DNA of 37,766 bases from Pseudomonas sp. GM74 (GCF_000282455.1 NZ_AKJG01000052.1:1-37766), one strand, 5' to 3'. Shown: positions 22,529-33,556, counted from the stretch's first letter. The notes: a model not told the origin generated them from the sequence alone. Numbers and translations: made by a program.

Positions 22529-23539
22529 ATGCTCGCCCTCGGCAAACTGCTTGAACTGACCCTCGCCGGCCGCGAACCGGCGGAGAAGACTCAACTGACT
22601 GTCGAAGGCGTGCGCATGCGCTGGTTGAGCGAAGGTGCGCTGGAAGTCCGGCCACCAGAAGCGCGTGACAATGGCCTGGACCTGCTGCTGTCGGCAGGGA
22701 TCCACGGCAACGAAACAGCGCCGATCGAGTTGCTCGATCGCCTGTTGCACGACATTGCCCGCGGCGACCTGAAGCCGCGCGCACGTATTCTGTTCCTGTT
22801 CGGCAACCCGGAAGCGATTCGCAAGGGCGAGCGTTTCGTCGAGCAGGACGTCAATCGGCTGTTCAATGGCCGTCACGAACAAAGCAGCGGCTCCGAAGCC
22901 CTGCGTGCCTGTGAACTTGAGCGTTTGGCAGCGAGTTTCTTCAGCCTGCCGGATCGTCAGCGTCTGCATTACGACCTGCACACGGCGATTCGTGGCTCGA
23001 AAATCGAGCAGTTCGCCCTGTATCCGTGGAAGGAAGACCGCCAGCATTCCCGTCAGGAACTGGCGCGTCTGCGCGCTGCCGGCATGGAAGCGGTGTTGCT
23101 GCAGAACAAACCGTCCATCGTGTTCAGCGCCTACACCTACGACAAACTGGGAGCCGAGGCCTTTACCCTGGAGTTGGGCAAGGCGCGGCCGTTCGGACAG
23201 AACGCCGGGGTCAACGTGTCGCTGCTGGAGGCGCGCCTCAAGCAGATCATCGAGGGCACCGAGCCGGAACTGACTGAAGCGGCACTGGACGGTTTGCAGC
23301 TGTACAGCGTGGCGCGGGAAATCATCAAGCACAGCGACAGCTTCCGCCTGAACCTGCCGGCGGACGTCGAGAACTTCTCGGAGCTGGAAGTGGGTTACCT
23401 GCTGGCGGAAGACATCGCCAATACCCGCTGGATTATCGAGGAGGAGGGCGCCCGGATCATCTTCCCGAACCCCAAGGTGAAGAATGGTTTGCGTGCCGGC
23501 ATCCTGGTCGTACCGACTACCGACGAGAACCTGGCCTGA
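22529..23539 (+). CDS. aruE: Succinylglutamate desuccinylase
   Basis: The 336-residue zinc enzyme catalyses the last AST step, hydrolysing N-succinylglutamate to glutamate and succinate. It belongs to the carboxypeptidase-like AspA/AstE family (M14-type). The zinc ligands are visible as His59 and Glu62 in GIHGNE and His151 in YDLHTAIRG. The probable catalytic Glu215 lies in [20 protein letters not shown] is another family motif. AAGGAAACC precedes the ATG, 12 bases after the His-tailed gene, so the two are probably co-translated. A REPIN closes the operon; no T-run terminator is visible. Confidence 0.95.
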   Translation: MLALGKLLELTLAGREPAEKTQLTVEGVRMRWLSEGALEVRPPEARDNGLDLLLSAGIHGNETAPIELLDRLLHDIARGDLKPRARILFLFGNPEAIRKGERFVEQDVNRLFNGRHEQSSGSEALRACELERLAASFFSLPDRQRLHYDLHTAIRGSKIEQFALYPWKEDRQHSRQELARLRAAGMEAVLLQNKPSIVFSAYTYDKLGAEAFTLELGKARPFGQNAGVNVSLLEARLKQIIEGTEPELTEAALDGLQLYSVAREIIKHSDSFRLNLPADVENFSELEVGYLLAEDIANTRWIIEEEGARIIFPNPKVKNGLRAGILVVPTTDENLA

Positions 23540-23556
23540 TCACAACACCAAACCAT

Positions 23557-23645
23557 TGTGGGAGCGGGCTTGCTCGCGAAGGCGGTGGCACATCCAGCAT
23601 TGATGTGACTGTTACACCGCTTTCGCGAGCAAGCCCGCTCCCACA
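23557..23645. repeat. REPIN at the end of the aru operon
   Basis: TGTGGGAGCGGGCTTGCTCG and CGAGCAAGCCCGCTCCCACA arms in usual orientation lie between the convergent aruE and ribH genes, where they may also protect or end both transcripts. Confidence 0.9.
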
Positions 23646-23682
23646 TTTGGTTTTGGGTGAGGCCATAGACCTCACTTTGCCT

Positions 23683-24192
23683 TTAGACCGCTACTGCGCG
23701 CGGTTCAGTGCGACGTAGCGAGCGGATCTTCATCAGCGTATCCGCACACGTCTTCGCCGCTTCCTGACCTTTATGCACGAAATGCTCGAAGAAGAACTTC
23801 TGGTGCTCTTCGCCGGCATGGAAGTGGTGCGGGGTCAGGGACACCGAGAACACCGGCACTTCGGTTTCCAGTTGCACCTGCATCAGGCCGCTGACCACCG
23901 ACTGGGCGACGAACTCGTGACGGTAGATGCCGCCGTCCACCACCAGGGCTGCCGCGACGATGCCGGAATAACGACCGGTCTTGGCCAGCAACTTGGCGTG
24001 CAGGGGCATTTCAAAGGCGCCGCCGACTTCGAAGAAATCGATGTCGGATTCCTGATAACCCTGGGCAATCATTTCGGCGAGGAAACCTTTACGGCTCTGA
24101 TCGACGATTTCCTTGTGCCAGCAGGCCTGGATGAACGCGACGCGCTCGCCCTGATGGTGTTTGCTTTTGCTGTCGATAGCGGTGGGTTGCAT
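23683..24192 (-). CDS. ribH: 6,7-dimethyl-8-ribityllumazine synthase (type II, RibH2-like)
   Basis: The 169-residue enzyme condenses 5-amino-6-ribitylaminouracil with 3,4-dihydroxybutanone 4-phosphate to form lumazine, the penultimate step of riboflavin synthesis. Lumazine-synthase features are VAFIQACWH at the N-terminus, VGGAFEMPLHAKLLA, and VVDGGIYRHEFVAQSV with the catalytic His. The HHFHAGEEHQKFFFEHFVHKG ending points to the divergent RibH2 type rather than the housekeeping RibH. AGGAG precedes the ATG. An FMN riboswitch lies in the leader, so expression should fall when FMN is plentiful. It stands alone, without other rib genes. Confidence 0.92.
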   Translation of the reverse strand: MQPTAIDSKSKHHQGERVAFIQACWHKEIVDQSRKGFLAEMIAQGYQESDIDFFEVGGAFEMPLHAKLLAKTGRYSGIVAAALVVDGGIYRHEFVAQSVVSGLMQVQLETEVPVFSVSLTPHHFHAGEEHQKFFFEHFVHKGQEAAKTCADTLMKIRSLRRTEPRAVAV

Positions 24193-24252
24193 GTTCTGAC
24201 TCCTGTTTGTGTGAAAAACAGGGCGTTATGAATCGAAGGGGATCTGAGGGTA

Positions 24253-24272
24253 CGCAGGCACAAGTGCCTACG
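24253..24272 (-). promoter_or_regulatory. Hairpin between the riboswitch and ribH
   Basis: CGCAGGCAC and GTGCCTACG form a 9-bp stem with one G-T pair and a 2-base loop in the leader downstream of the aptamer. It has no T run, so it may belong to a translational expression platform. Confidence 0.45.
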
Positions 24273-24309
24273 GACGGCGCTTTGGTATAGAGCTAGGCGG
24301 CGTCAATCC

Positions 24310-24475
24310 CGTTCTCTCTTCATCCGGACTATGACCGTCGGCCCCGGGATCACACCGGGTCTGCTGACCTTGCTGCCAGGCACCGCCGAAGCCGTGCTGC
24401 CATCAAGCGCTCGCGGGCTATGCGCATTGCGCGCAATTACCGCCGGTGGGGAGTTGCACCCCGCCCTGAGAACGT
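24310..24475 (-). promoter_or_regulatory. FMN riboswitch (RFN element)
   Basis: On the minus strand the conserved RFN blocks appear in order: CAGGGCGGGGTGCAACTCCC, CACCGGCGGTAAT, AGCCCGCGAGCG, a GGCAGCAAGGTCAGCAGACC segment, CGGGGCCGACGGTCATAGTC, and CCGGATGAAGAGAGAAC. Outer bases 24310-24316 and 24469-24475 (CGTTCTC) pair as P1. The ribH start lies 117 bases downstream. Confidence 0.95.
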
Positions 24476-24566
24476 TTTTGCCGCCGGAATGTTTGGCGGC
24501 GCAGCGTTTTTATCACATATTTCCGATATGCGCATGGCCAATACCGGTCAGTCAAGGCGTGGTACC

Positions 24567-24656
24567 TGTGGGAGCGGGCTTGCTCGCGAAGACGGTTTAA
24601 CATCCAGCGCAAATGTTGACTGTCAGTCCGTCTTCGCGAGCAAGCCCGCTCCCACA
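24567..24656. repeat. REPIN upstream of ltaE
   Basis: TGTGGGAGCGGGCTTGCTCG and its inverse flank about 45 bases. It is nearly identical in arms to the element after aruE, and lies between the riboswitch and ltaE. Confidence 0.9.
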
Positions 24657-24778
24657 TGGATTGTGCGTTATCGAGGGCGCAATTCGCCTTTTACTCATTC
24701 AAGGGTTGATTAATCGTCGCCATGCCCGCAGTAATTCTTTCCTGAAAGGGATTTCCCCTGCTTACCGAGGCCAGATTC

Positions 24779-25783
24779 ATGAGCGTTATCGATCTTCGCA
24801 GCGACACCGTCACCCAACCCTGCGCCGGCATGCTCGACGCGATGGCCAAAGCCGCCACCGGCGACGACGTGTATGGCGAAGATCCGACGGTCAATCGTCT
24901 GGAAGCTGAATTGGCAAAACGGCTCGGTTTTGCCGCGGCGCTGTTCGTGCCGACCGGCACCATGAGTAACCTGCTGGGGTTGATGGCCCATTGCGAGCGC
25001 GGTGACGAGTACATCGTCGGCCAGCAGGCCCACACTTATAAGTACGAAGGGGGTGGCGCAGCGGTGCTGGGTTCGATCCAGCCACAGCCGCTGGAAGTAC
25101 AGGCCGATGGTTCGCTGGACCTGGCGCAGGTTGCCGCCGCGATCAAGCCGGACGACTTCCATTTCGCCCGCACCCGTTTGCTGGCGCTGGAAAACACCAT
25201 GCAAGGCAAGGTCCTGCCACTGGAGTACCTGGCCCGGGCCCGAAACTTTACCCGCGAACACGGCTTGCAACTGCACCTGGACGGCGCACGTCTGTACAAC
25301 GCGGCAGTGAAACTGGGTGTGGATGCCCGGGAAATCACCCGGTATTTCGATTCCGTCTCGGTGTGCCTGTCCAAAGGCCTGGGCGCACCGGTCGGTTCGG
25401 TGCTGTGCGGCTCGGTTGAGTTGATCGGCAAGGCCCGGCGCCTGCGCAAGATGGTCGGTGGCGGCATGCGTCAGGCAGGTATTCTCGCAGCGGCGGGCCT
25501 GTATGCACTGGATAACAACGTTCAGCGCCTGGCCGATGACCATGCCAACGCGCAGTTGCTGGCCGAAGGCCTGCGTGGGGCGGGCTTTGAGGTCGAACCG
25601 GTGCAGACCAACATGGTTTACGTGCAGATGGGCGACCAGGCCGAGGCCATCAAGGCCTTTGCCGCCGAACGCGGGATCAAGCTCAGTGCCGCCGCGCGTC
25701 TGCGCATGGTCACGCACATGGACGTCAGCCGTGGGCAAATCGAGCAGGTCGTCGCGACATTCGTCGACTTTTCTGGCAAGTGA
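24779..25783 (+). CDS. ltaE: Low-specificity L-threonine aldolase
   Basis: The 334-residue PLP enzyme cleaves L-threonine and L-allo-threonine to glycine and acetaldehyde. Fold-type I features match the threonine-aldolase/beta-eliminating-lyase family: [14 protein letters not shown] at the start, [40 protein letters not shown] with the PLP-binding Asp, and [14 protein letters not shown] with the Schiff-base Lys. A GAGG lies about 10 bases before the ATG. It is followed by the alaS promoter region and looks monocistronic. Substrate stereo-preference cannot be read from the sequence. Confidence 0.9.
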   Translation: MSVIDLRSDTVTQPCAGMLDAMAKAATGDDVYGEDPTVNRLEAELAKRLGFAAALFVPTGTMSNLLGLMAHCERGDEYIVGQQAHTYKYEGGGAAVLGSIQPQPLEVQADGSLDLAQVAAAIKPDDFHFARTRLLALENTMQGKVLPLEYLARARNFTREHGLQLHLDGARLYNAAVKLGVDAREITRYFDSVSVCLSKGLGAPVGSVLCGSVELIGKARRLRKMVGGGMRQAGILAAAGLYALDNNVQRLADDHANAQLLAEGLRGAGFEVEPVQTNMVYVQMGDQAEAIKAFAAERGIKLSAAARLRMVTHMDVSRGQIEQVVATFVDFSGK

Positions 25784-25849
25784 CGGCGTTAACCGTCTAA
25801 ATGAGTGTTTGCAACGTACAAACACACTGTACCTAGTCACTAACGCCGA

Positions 25850-25855
25850 TATAAT
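25850..25855 (+). promoter_or_regulatory. -10 box of the alaS promoter
   Basis: A perfect TATAAT followed by a GC-rich discriminator (GCGGCC) lies 75 bases before the alaS start. The -35 region is poor (TGTACC or CTGTAC at 16-17 bases). Confidence 0.6.
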
Positions 25856-25929
25856 GCGGCCCTTTGCCGTCGCTTCGTCTGTTGACGTTTCGAACAGGCC
25901 TTTGGCCGCAGCCTCCGTGGAAGAACCTA

Positions 25930-28551
<2,622 letters not shown>

Positions 28552-28642
28552 GGCAGTGCTTGCGGCTCGTCGTCTAGTGGCGGGCCGCAACGCTGTTTGA
28601 GTGATTATTTGGGCGCCCTTCATGGGCAGAGGCGGCTTTGAA

Positions 28643-29884
28643 ATGGCTTTGATCGTACAGAAATTTGGAGGCACCTCGGTCGGCACTGTCGAGAGAATCG
28701 AGCAGGTCGCCGACAAGGTTAAGAAATTCCGCGATGCCGGCGATGACCTGGTGGTTGTGCTGTCTGCAATGAGCGGCGAAACCAACCGTCTGATCGATCT
28801 GGCCAAGCAAATCAGTGGCGACGGCCAACCGGTTCCGCGTGAGCTGGACGTGATCGTCTCCACCGGTGAGCAGGTGACGATTGCCCTGTTGGCCATGGCG
28901 CTGATCAAGCGTGGCGTGCCGGCGGTGTCGTACACCGGCAACCAGGTGCGGATTCTGACGGATAGCGCGCACAATAAAGCGCGTATCTTGCAGATTGATG
29001 ACCAGAAGATTCGTGGTGACCTGAAGGCAGGTCGTGTGGTGGTGGTCGCCGGTTTCCAGGGCGTCGACGAACACGGCAACATCACCACCCTCGGTCGTGG
29101 CGGTTCCGACACTACCGGTGTGGCGCTGGCGGCAGCCCTGAAGGCTGACGAATGCCAGATCTACACCGACGTCGACGGCGTCTACACCACCGACCCGCGT
29201 GTGGTGTCCGTGGCTCAGCGCCTGGACAAGATCACCTTCGAAGAGATGCTGGAAATGGCCAGCCTCGGTTCCAAGGTATTGCAGATCCGTGCGGTGGAAT
29301 TCGCCGGCAAGTACAACGTTCCGCTGCGCGTACTGCACAGCTTCAAGGAGGGTCCGGGCACCCTCATTACTATTGATGAAGAGGAAACCATGGAACAGCC
29401 GATCATTTCCGGTATCGCTTTCAACCGCGATGAAGCCAAGCTGACCATCCGTGGCGTGCCAGACATCCCGGGCGTTGCCTTCAAGATTCTCGGCCCGATC
29501 AGTGCCGCGAACATCGAAGTCGATATGATCGTGCAGAACGTTGCGCACGATAACACCACCGACTTCACCTTCACCGTGCATCGCAACGACTACCAGGCGG
29601 CGCAAACCGTGCTGGAAAAAACTGCTAGCGAACTGGGTGCCCGTGAAGTCGTTGGCGACACCAAGATTGCCAAGGTGTCGATCGTCGGCGTTGGCATGCG
29701 TTCTCACGCAGGCGTGGCCAGCCGCATGTTCGAATCCCTGGCCAAGGAAAGCATCAACATCCAGATGATCTCGACATCGGAAATCAAAGTCTCCGTAGTG
29801 ATCGAAGAGAAGTACCTGGAACTGGCTGTGCGCGCTCTGCACACGGCTTTCGAACTGGACGCGCCGGCCCGCCAGGGCGAGTGA
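28643..29884 (+). CDS. lysC: Aspartokinase, alpha and beta subunits from one frame
   Basis: The 413-residue enzyme phosphorylates aspartate, the first step toward lysine, threonine, methionine and diaminopimelate. The kinase domain opens with LIVQKFGGTSVG and includes VSTGEQVTIALLAMAL and GRGGSDTTGVALAAAL. The C-terminal ~165 residues hold two ACT domains for feedback inhibition by lysine and threonine (GVPDIPGVAFKILGPI; VGVGMRSHAGVASRMFESLA). I chose ATG 28643 by the family start; the frame is open 14 codons upstream. An internal ATG at 29390 with its own ribosome-binding site should produce the separate beta subunit. A terminator follows. Confidence 0.96.
   Translation: MALIVQKFGGTSVGTVERIEQVADKVKKFRDAGDDLVVVLSAMSGETNRLIDLAKQISGDGQPVPRELDVIVSTGEQVTIALLAMALIKRGVPAVSYTGNQVRILTDSAHNKARILQIDDQKIRGDLKAGRVVVVAGFQGVDEHGNITTLGRGGSDTTGVALAAALKADECQIYTDVDGVYTTDPRVVSVAQRLDKITFEEMLEMASLGSKVLQIRAVEFAGKYNVPLRVLHSFKEGPGTLITIDEEETMEQPIISGIAFNRDEAKLTIRGVPDIPGVAFKILGPISAANIEVDMIVQNVAHDNTTDFTFTVHRNDYQAAQTVLEKTASELGAREVVGDTKIAKVSIVGVGMRSHAGVASRMFESLAKESINIQMISTSEIKVSVVIEEKYLELAVRALHTAFELDAPARQGE
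29381..29392 (+). promoter_or_regulatory. Internal ribosome-binding site and start for the aspartokinase beta subunit
   Basis: GAGG lies five bases before an in-frame ATG at 29390 (codon 250 of lysC). Translation from here gives a 164-residue protein (MEQPIISGIAFNRDEAKLTI and onward) made only of the two ACT domains. Alpha2-beta2 aspartokinases made this way are established in Corynebacterium and Bacillus. Confidence 0.7.
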
Positions 29885-29894
29885 TGCGTTTGCC

Positions 29895-29929
29895 AAAAGG
29901 CGCGGTCTGACCGCGCCTTTTGTTTTTTT
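29895..29929 (+). terminator. Rho-independent terminator of lysC
   Basis: AAAAGGCGCGGTC and GACCGCGCCTTTT form a long perfect stem followed by seven T residues, ten bases past the lysC stop. Confidence 0.93.
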
Positions 29930-30072
29930 GAATGGCGTGACCCCCGAGGCTGTTCTTTTGCTCGCGCTAGTCAATACTCAGGCATGTAGGGCTGCGACCG
30001 CTCCGGTTGTGGGTCGAGTGCCTTTTTTTTGCAGACTGTTGTCCCTGAAATGTAATGCGTGAGGAGAAAGGT

Positions 30073-30261
30073 ATGCTGATTCTGACTCGTCGGTGTGCAG
30101 AAAGCCTGATTATCGGTGATGGTGAAATCACCGTGACCGTGCTCGGCGTCAAAGGAAATCAAGTGCGCATCGGTGTTAATGCCCCCAAAGAGGTAGCTGT
30201 TCACCGGGAAGAAATTTACCTGCGTATCAAGAAAGAGAAGGACGAAGAACCAAGCCATTAA
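30073..30261 (+). CDS. rsmA: RsmA/CsrA, global post-transcriptional regulator
   Basis: The 62-residue RNA-binding protein represses translation by covering GGA motifs near ribosome-binding sites. Small RNAs of the RsmY/RsmZ type titrate it under GacS/GacA control. The sequence is a full CsrA fold: [36 protein letters not shown], and [14 protein letters not shown] with the RNA-contacting Arg. The start at 30073, preceded by GGAGAAAGG, is the family start. In pseudomonads it controls secretion, biofilm and secondary metabolism. It lies between lysC and the tRNA cluster, as in P. aeruginosa. Confidence 0.97.
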   Translation: MLILTRRCAESLIIGDGEITVTVLGVKGNQVRIGVNAPKEVAVHREEIYLRIKKEKDEEPSH

Positions 30262-30280
30262 TTTTTATCGTTTTTTATGT

Positions 30281-30309
30281 TTGCAAACGGGGAAGAAGCT
30301 GGTTAATAT
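30281..30309 (+). promoter_or_regulatory. Promoter of the tRNA-Ser gene
   Basis: TTGCAA and TAATAT are separated by 17 bases, and the -10 ends 14 bases before the mature tRNA end. A GC-rich discriminator (CGCCCCG) follows, as at stable-RNA promoters. Confidence 0.65.
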
Positions 30310-30323
30310 ACGCCCCGTGTTGC

Positions 30324-30414
30324 GGAGAGCTGGCCGAGTGGCCGAAGGCGCTCCCCTGCTAAGGGAGTACACCTCAAAAGGGTGTCGGGGGTTCGAATCC
30401 CCCGTTCTCCGCCA
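30324..30414 (+). tRNA. tRNA-Ser (anticodon GCU)
   Basis: The 91-base gene has a class II long variable arm. The anticodon GCT sits in the loop between CCCC-type stem arms, the T arm contains GTTCGAATC, and the acceptor stem closes with one G-T pair. The 3' CCA is encoded. It reads AGC and AGU codons. Confidence 0.96.
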
Positions 30415-30479
30415 TTATTTGCTTAGTACGTTGTAATCTGGCTTCTTCGGTAAGTTGTTGAAATTACTAGAAAAAGTGT

Positions 30480-30507
30480 TTGACATAGAGATTAGACGGC
30501 CTATAAT
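30480..30507 (+). promoter_or_regulatory. Consensus promoter of the tRNA-Arg pair
   Basis: A perfect TTGACA (30480-30485) and a perfect TATAAT (30502-30507) are separated by 16 bases, followed by a GC-rich GCGCGGC discriminator. It is the strongest sigma-70 promoter in the window. Confidence 0.85.
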
Positions 30508-30521
30508 GCGCGGCAACAAAT

Positions 30522-30598
30522 GCACTCGTAGCTCAGCTGGATAGAGTACTCGGCTACGAACCGAGCGGTCACAGGTTCGAATCCTGTCGAGTGCACCA
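30522..30598 (+). tRNA. tRNA-Arg (anticodon ACG), copy 1
   Basis: The 77-base gene folds as a standard cloverleaf with a perfect 7-bp acceptor stem (GCACTCG/CGAGTGC), loop CTACGAA, T arm GGTTCGAATC and encoded CCA. The A34 would be edited to inosine by TadA. Confidence 0.97.
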
Positions 30599-30670
30599 TT
30601 TAAGAGTTAGTTGCAGCAATGCAGGTAACTTGGCTTCAACCAGTTGTGATCTGGTATAAAAACACAAATT

Positions 30671-30747
30671 GCACTCGTAGCTCAGCTGGATAGAGTACTC
30701 GGCTACGAACCGAGCGGTCACAGGTTCGAATCCTGTCGAGTGCACCA
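30671..30747 (+). tRNA. tRNA-Arg (anticodon ACG), copy 2
   Basis: Identical in all 77 bases to the copy 149 bases upstream; the spacers differ. No separate promoter is evident, so both are probably cut from one transcript that ends at the terminator 8 bases downstream. Confidence 0.97.
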
Positions 30748-30755
30748 TACAACAG

Positions 30756-30783
30756 AAAGCCCGCATTTCATGCGGGCTTTTTG
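30756..30783 (+). terminator. Terminator of the tRNA-Arg transcript
   Basis: AAAGCCCGCAT and ATGCGGGCTTT form a perfect stem with a short loop followed by T residues. Confidence 0.92.
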
Positions 30784-30867
30784 CCGTCTGGAATTTGGCT
30801 TTTCCTTTCTGCTGCCCCTCTCGTCGAACTCCACGTTTGTGCTACGACCTTGCCAGGTGTCGTAGCG

Positions 30868-31023
30868 CTAGCTCGTGGCTGAATTGCGAATACTGATCCT
30901 GTCCGGCTTGCCGGGGGTGCTTTCGACGTCTTGCTGGCTCATGCCGGCGACCACTCGCTGATTGATGATCGCCTCTACACGCTCCCCGGCGGCGTCCGTG
31001 ACGTTCCTTTTCAAGGGTAGCGA
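30868..31023 (-). pseudogene. Remnant of a small protein gene (BamE/SmpA-like end)
   Basis: On the minus strand, 51 codons directly after an in-frame stop (31024-31026) read as plausible protein: VEAIINQRVVAGM, SQQDVESTPGKPDRISI, then a stop. The GMSxxDVxxxxGKPDRI pattern resembles the GMTxxQVxxxLGxP turn of SmpA/OmlA/BamE-type lipoprotein domains. No start codon, signal peptide or ribosome-binding site is left in frame. The longer minus-strand frame that overlaps it is low-complexity Arg/His-rich and looks like a shadow. This is the only coding trace I see in 30784-31307. A degraded 3' gene end is the simplest reading. Confidence 0.45.
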
Positions 31024-31307
31024 CTACAATTTTCAAAAAGGAGGTGTGTTTTCTTTTCTGGATGCGTCGTCGCATTTTCATGGATCAGGACGATGCTCAG
31101 GTTTGTTGTGCAAGCGCTTGTTTCAGCCGAGATTTTTTAACGTTTAAAACCGTCAGGCGGTGTATCATTGCGCCCGTCAGCCCCGCCGGGGCTTGTGGAA
31201 TACCTCCATGGACTTACCCAGTAGTTACTCAGTACCCCGTTTCACCAATCATGAATTGACTGATTGATCCTTCCGGCGTGCCCCGCTGCTGGGAGTGGAG
31301 TTCGCCT

Positions 31308-32750
31308 ATGTCTGAAATCGAAGTAAAGAAAACGCAGGAAAGCTTGCAGGATCGCCTGGCCCAGGTGGTCGAGTTGCTGCAGCGCCAGCGAGTTGTAGAA
31401 GACCTGACTCACCGCCAGGAAGGCCCGCATCATGACCGGGTCGAGAACCTGGTCCACCGGCAGAACCTCGTCGAGTTGCAACGCAAGCTCGATGATCTGC
31501 ACTCCGCCGACGTCGCCTATATCCTTGAAGCCTTGCCGCTGGACGATCGTCTGACGCTATGGCAACTGGTCAAGGCCGATCGCGACGGCGACATCCTCCT
31601 TGAAGTATCCGATTCGGTCCGTGAATCGCTGATCGCCGACATGGACGATCACGAGCTCCTGGCGGCGGCCAAGGACATGGACGCCGACGAACTCGCTGAC
31701 CTGGCCTCCGAGCTGCCGCGAGACGTCGTCCATGAGCTCATGGAGACCCTTGACCAGCAACAACGCGAGCGCGTGCGTTCGGCACTGTCCTACGACGAGG
31801 AGCAGGTCGGTGCGTTGATGGACTTCGAGATGGTGACCATCCGCGAGGATGTCAGCCTTGAAGTGGTCTTGCGTTACCTGCGCCGTCTCAAGGAGTTGCC
31901 GGGCCACACCGACAAACTGTTCGTGGTCGATTACGACGGCGTCCTCAAGGGCGTGTTGCCGATCAAGCGTTTGCTGGTCAACGACCCGGACAAACAGGTT
32001 GCCGAGGTGATGGCCAGCGACCCGGTGAGTTTCCACCCGGACGAAGACGCCTACGATGCCGCCCAGGCCTTCGAGCGTTACGATTTGATCTCCGCCCCCG
32101 TGGTCGACAAGAACGGCAAGCTGATCGGTCGTCTGACCATCGATGAAATGGTCGACCTGATCCGTGAAGAGAGCGAAAGCGAAGTTCTCAACATGGCGGG
32201 TCTGCGTGAAGAAGAAGACATTTTTGCGTCGGTCTGGAAATCCCTGCGTAACCGTTGGGCCTGGCTGGCGATCAACCTGATTACCGCGTTCGTGGCTTCT
32301 CGGGTGATCGGTTTGTTTGAAGGCTCGATCGAGAAACTCGTGGCGCTTGCGGCGTTGATGCCGATCGTGGCGGGGATCGGTGGTAACTCGGGTAACCAGA
32401 CCATCACCATGATTGTTCGGGCCATGGCGCTGGACCAGGTGAGCACCGGCAACACCTCGCGCCTGATGCGCAAGGAATTGGCGGTAGCGCTGATCAACGG
32501 CGTGATCTGGGGCGGGGTGATCGGTGTGGTTGCCTACCTGCTGTATGGCAGTTGGTCATTGGGCGTGGTGATGACCGCCGCGATGACGCTCAACCTGTTG
32601 CTGGCGGCGTTGATGGGGGTTCTGATCCCGATGACTCTGGCGAAGATGGGGCGCGACCCGGCGATGGGTGCCAGTGTGATGATCACGGCCATGACCGACA
32701 GCGGTGGTTTCTTCATCTTCCTGGGGCTGGCGACAATCTTCCTGCTCTGA
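31308..32750 (+). CDS. mgtE: Magnesium transporter MgtE
   Basis: This 480-residue inner-membrane protein is a magnesium channel gated by cytosolic Mg2+. Domain order: an acidic N-domain of helical repeats (DLHSADVAYILEALPLDDR; LASELPRDVVHELMETL), a CBS pair around residues 145-270, and a C-terminal five-helix pore. The pore includes PIVAGIGGNSGNQT and closes with ITAMTDSGGFFIFLGLATIFLL, which carries the conserved Asp of the ion path. The start at MSEIEVKK has GGAGTGGAG before it. In P. aeruginosa MgtE is reported to affect type III secretion genes through RsmY/RsmZ, and rsmA lies nearby here. A terminator follows. Confidence 0.94.
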   Translation: MSEIEVKKTQESLQDRLAQVVELLQRQRVVEDLTHRQEGPHHDRVENLVHRQNLVELQRKLDDLHSADVAYILEALPLDDRLTLWQLVKADRDGDILLEVSDSVRESLIADMDDHELLAAAKDMDADELADLASELPRDVVHELMETLDQQQRERVRSALSYDEEQVGALMDFEMVTIREDVSLEVVLRYLRRLKELPGHTDKLFVVDYDGVLKGVLPIKRLLVNDPDKQVAEVMASDPVSFHPDEDAYDAAQAFERYDLISAPVVDKNGKLIGRLTIDEMVDLIREESESEVLNMAGLREEEDIFASVWKSLRNRWAWLAINLITAFVASRVIGLFEGSIEKLVALAALMPIVAGIGGNSGNQTITMIVRAMALDQVSTGNTSRLMRKELAVALINGVIWGGVIGVVAYLLYGSWSLGVVMTAAMTLNLLLAALMGVLIPMTLAKMGRDPAMGASVMITAMTDSGGFFIFLGLATIFLL

Positions 32751-32763
32751 AGTCCGTTTCACT

Positions 32764-32789
32764 AAAACCCGCCAATTGGCGGGTTTTTT
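32764..32789 (+). terminator. Rho-independent terminator of mgtE
   Basis: AAAACCCGCC and GGCGGGTTTT, with an AATT loop, are followed by T residues 14 bases past the mgtE stop. Confidence 0.92.
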
Positions 32790-32806
32790 GTGCCCGGATT
32801 TCAGGC

Positions 32807-32833
32807 AAAAAAAAGCCAGCGATCAGGCTGGCT
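32807..32833 (-). terminator. Rho-independent terminator of amrZ
   Basis: On the minus strand AGCCAGC and GCTGGCT form a stem followed by eight T residues, just past the amrZ stop. The two convergent genes thus have separate terminators. Confidence 0.9.
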
Positions 32834-32850
32834 TGGGCTTTCTGGCTGAA

Positions 32851-33177
32851 TCAGGACGCGTCGGCGGCCATTTCAGCGTCATGGGCGATCAGCGAAACCA
32901 GGGCGTTCTGCTGTCGATGGGAGAGTTGGCGGAAGCGCTGCAGCAATTCCCGCTCGTGCAGGGAAAGCTCCGGGCTGTCCAGGCGCATGCTCAACTCTTC
33001 TCCCAGTGCGCCTTCTTGAATAAGACTCTGCTCAAGGCGTGCAATGATTTCGGAGTTCATGCTGCGATGATGATTGCGAGCCACCTCGGCAATGCGTTCA
33101 CGCATTCCGTCTGGCAGACGTACGACGAACTTGTCAGCCGTACGGCTGGAATAAATTGCCTGTTTCAATGGGCGCAT
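32851..33177 (-). CDS. amrZ: AmrZ, ribbon-helix-helix regulator of alginate, motility and biofilm
   Basis: The 108-residue protein matches the Arc-type regulator AmrZ (AlgZ) as I recall it. The flexible N-terminus [17 protein letters not shown] leads into the ribbon [18 protein letters not shown]. The [18 protein letters not shown] helices follow, and the C-terminal tetramerisation region has [20 protein letters not shown]. In Pseudomonas it activates alginate and represses flagellar genes. In P. fluorescens it also touches iron and cyclic-di-GMP networks. A perfect TAACCGGTTA palindrome sits 6 bases before the ATG, replacing a normal ribosome-binding site. mgtE converges on it. Confidence 0.93.
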   Translation of the reverse strand: MRPLKQAIYSSRTADKFVVRLPDGMRERIAEVARNHHRSMNSEIIARLEQSLIQEGALGEELSMRLDSPELSLHERELLQRFRQLSHRQQNALVSLIAHDAEMAADAS

Positions 33178-33182
33178 ATATT

Positions 33183-33192
33183 TAACCGGTTA
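33183..33192. promoter_or_regulatory. Palindrome at the amrZ start
   Basis: TAACCGGTTA, a perfect 10-bp palindrome, covers the position where the amrZ ribosome-binding site should be. AmrZ is known to repress its own gene, so this could be an operator, but it does not match the AmrZ site I recall. The rest of the gap to 33556 shows no gene: the 83-codon plus-strand frame there lacks a ribosome-binding site and any recognisable pattern. Confidence 0.35.
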
Positions 33193-33556
33193 GTTCAGGG
33201 GAGCGGTTTTCGGGATTGGCCGCAGGATGTCTGGTAGGACAAGCGCTCTGACCAAATGTTCAACCTGAATTGATAGTGGCGCGCATCATGCCTCAAAATA
33301 GCCATATCCTTGGCGTCAATTCTGTGACAAATATTGAACTGGATAAAGGCGTTCTGCCAGCACCAATTATCAGAAATGCGGACTGGTTTGAAAAGTTCGA
33401 CCAGGCCGTATCACTTCGTGCTTTCTCCACCCGACGAAAGGTTTCCGGCGGGCAGGAAAAAGTGAACTCGATCCCTGTTCCTTACTTTTTACAGAATAGT
33501 GGCAAATGGCCGATTTACTAGGGGGAGTCGTATGGAAGGGGGTGAATTCAGGATGG

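Noticed and set aside
31044..31259. 71-codon plus-strand frame after an AAGGAGG motif before mgtE
   Set aside because: The motif is a fine ribosome-binding site, but no start lies at a normal distance and the translation (MCFLFWMRRR...) looks random.
33270..33521. 83-codon plus-strand frame upstream of amrZ
   Set aside because: No ribosome-binding site, no signal or motif, and the opposite strand is also open; not supported as a gene.
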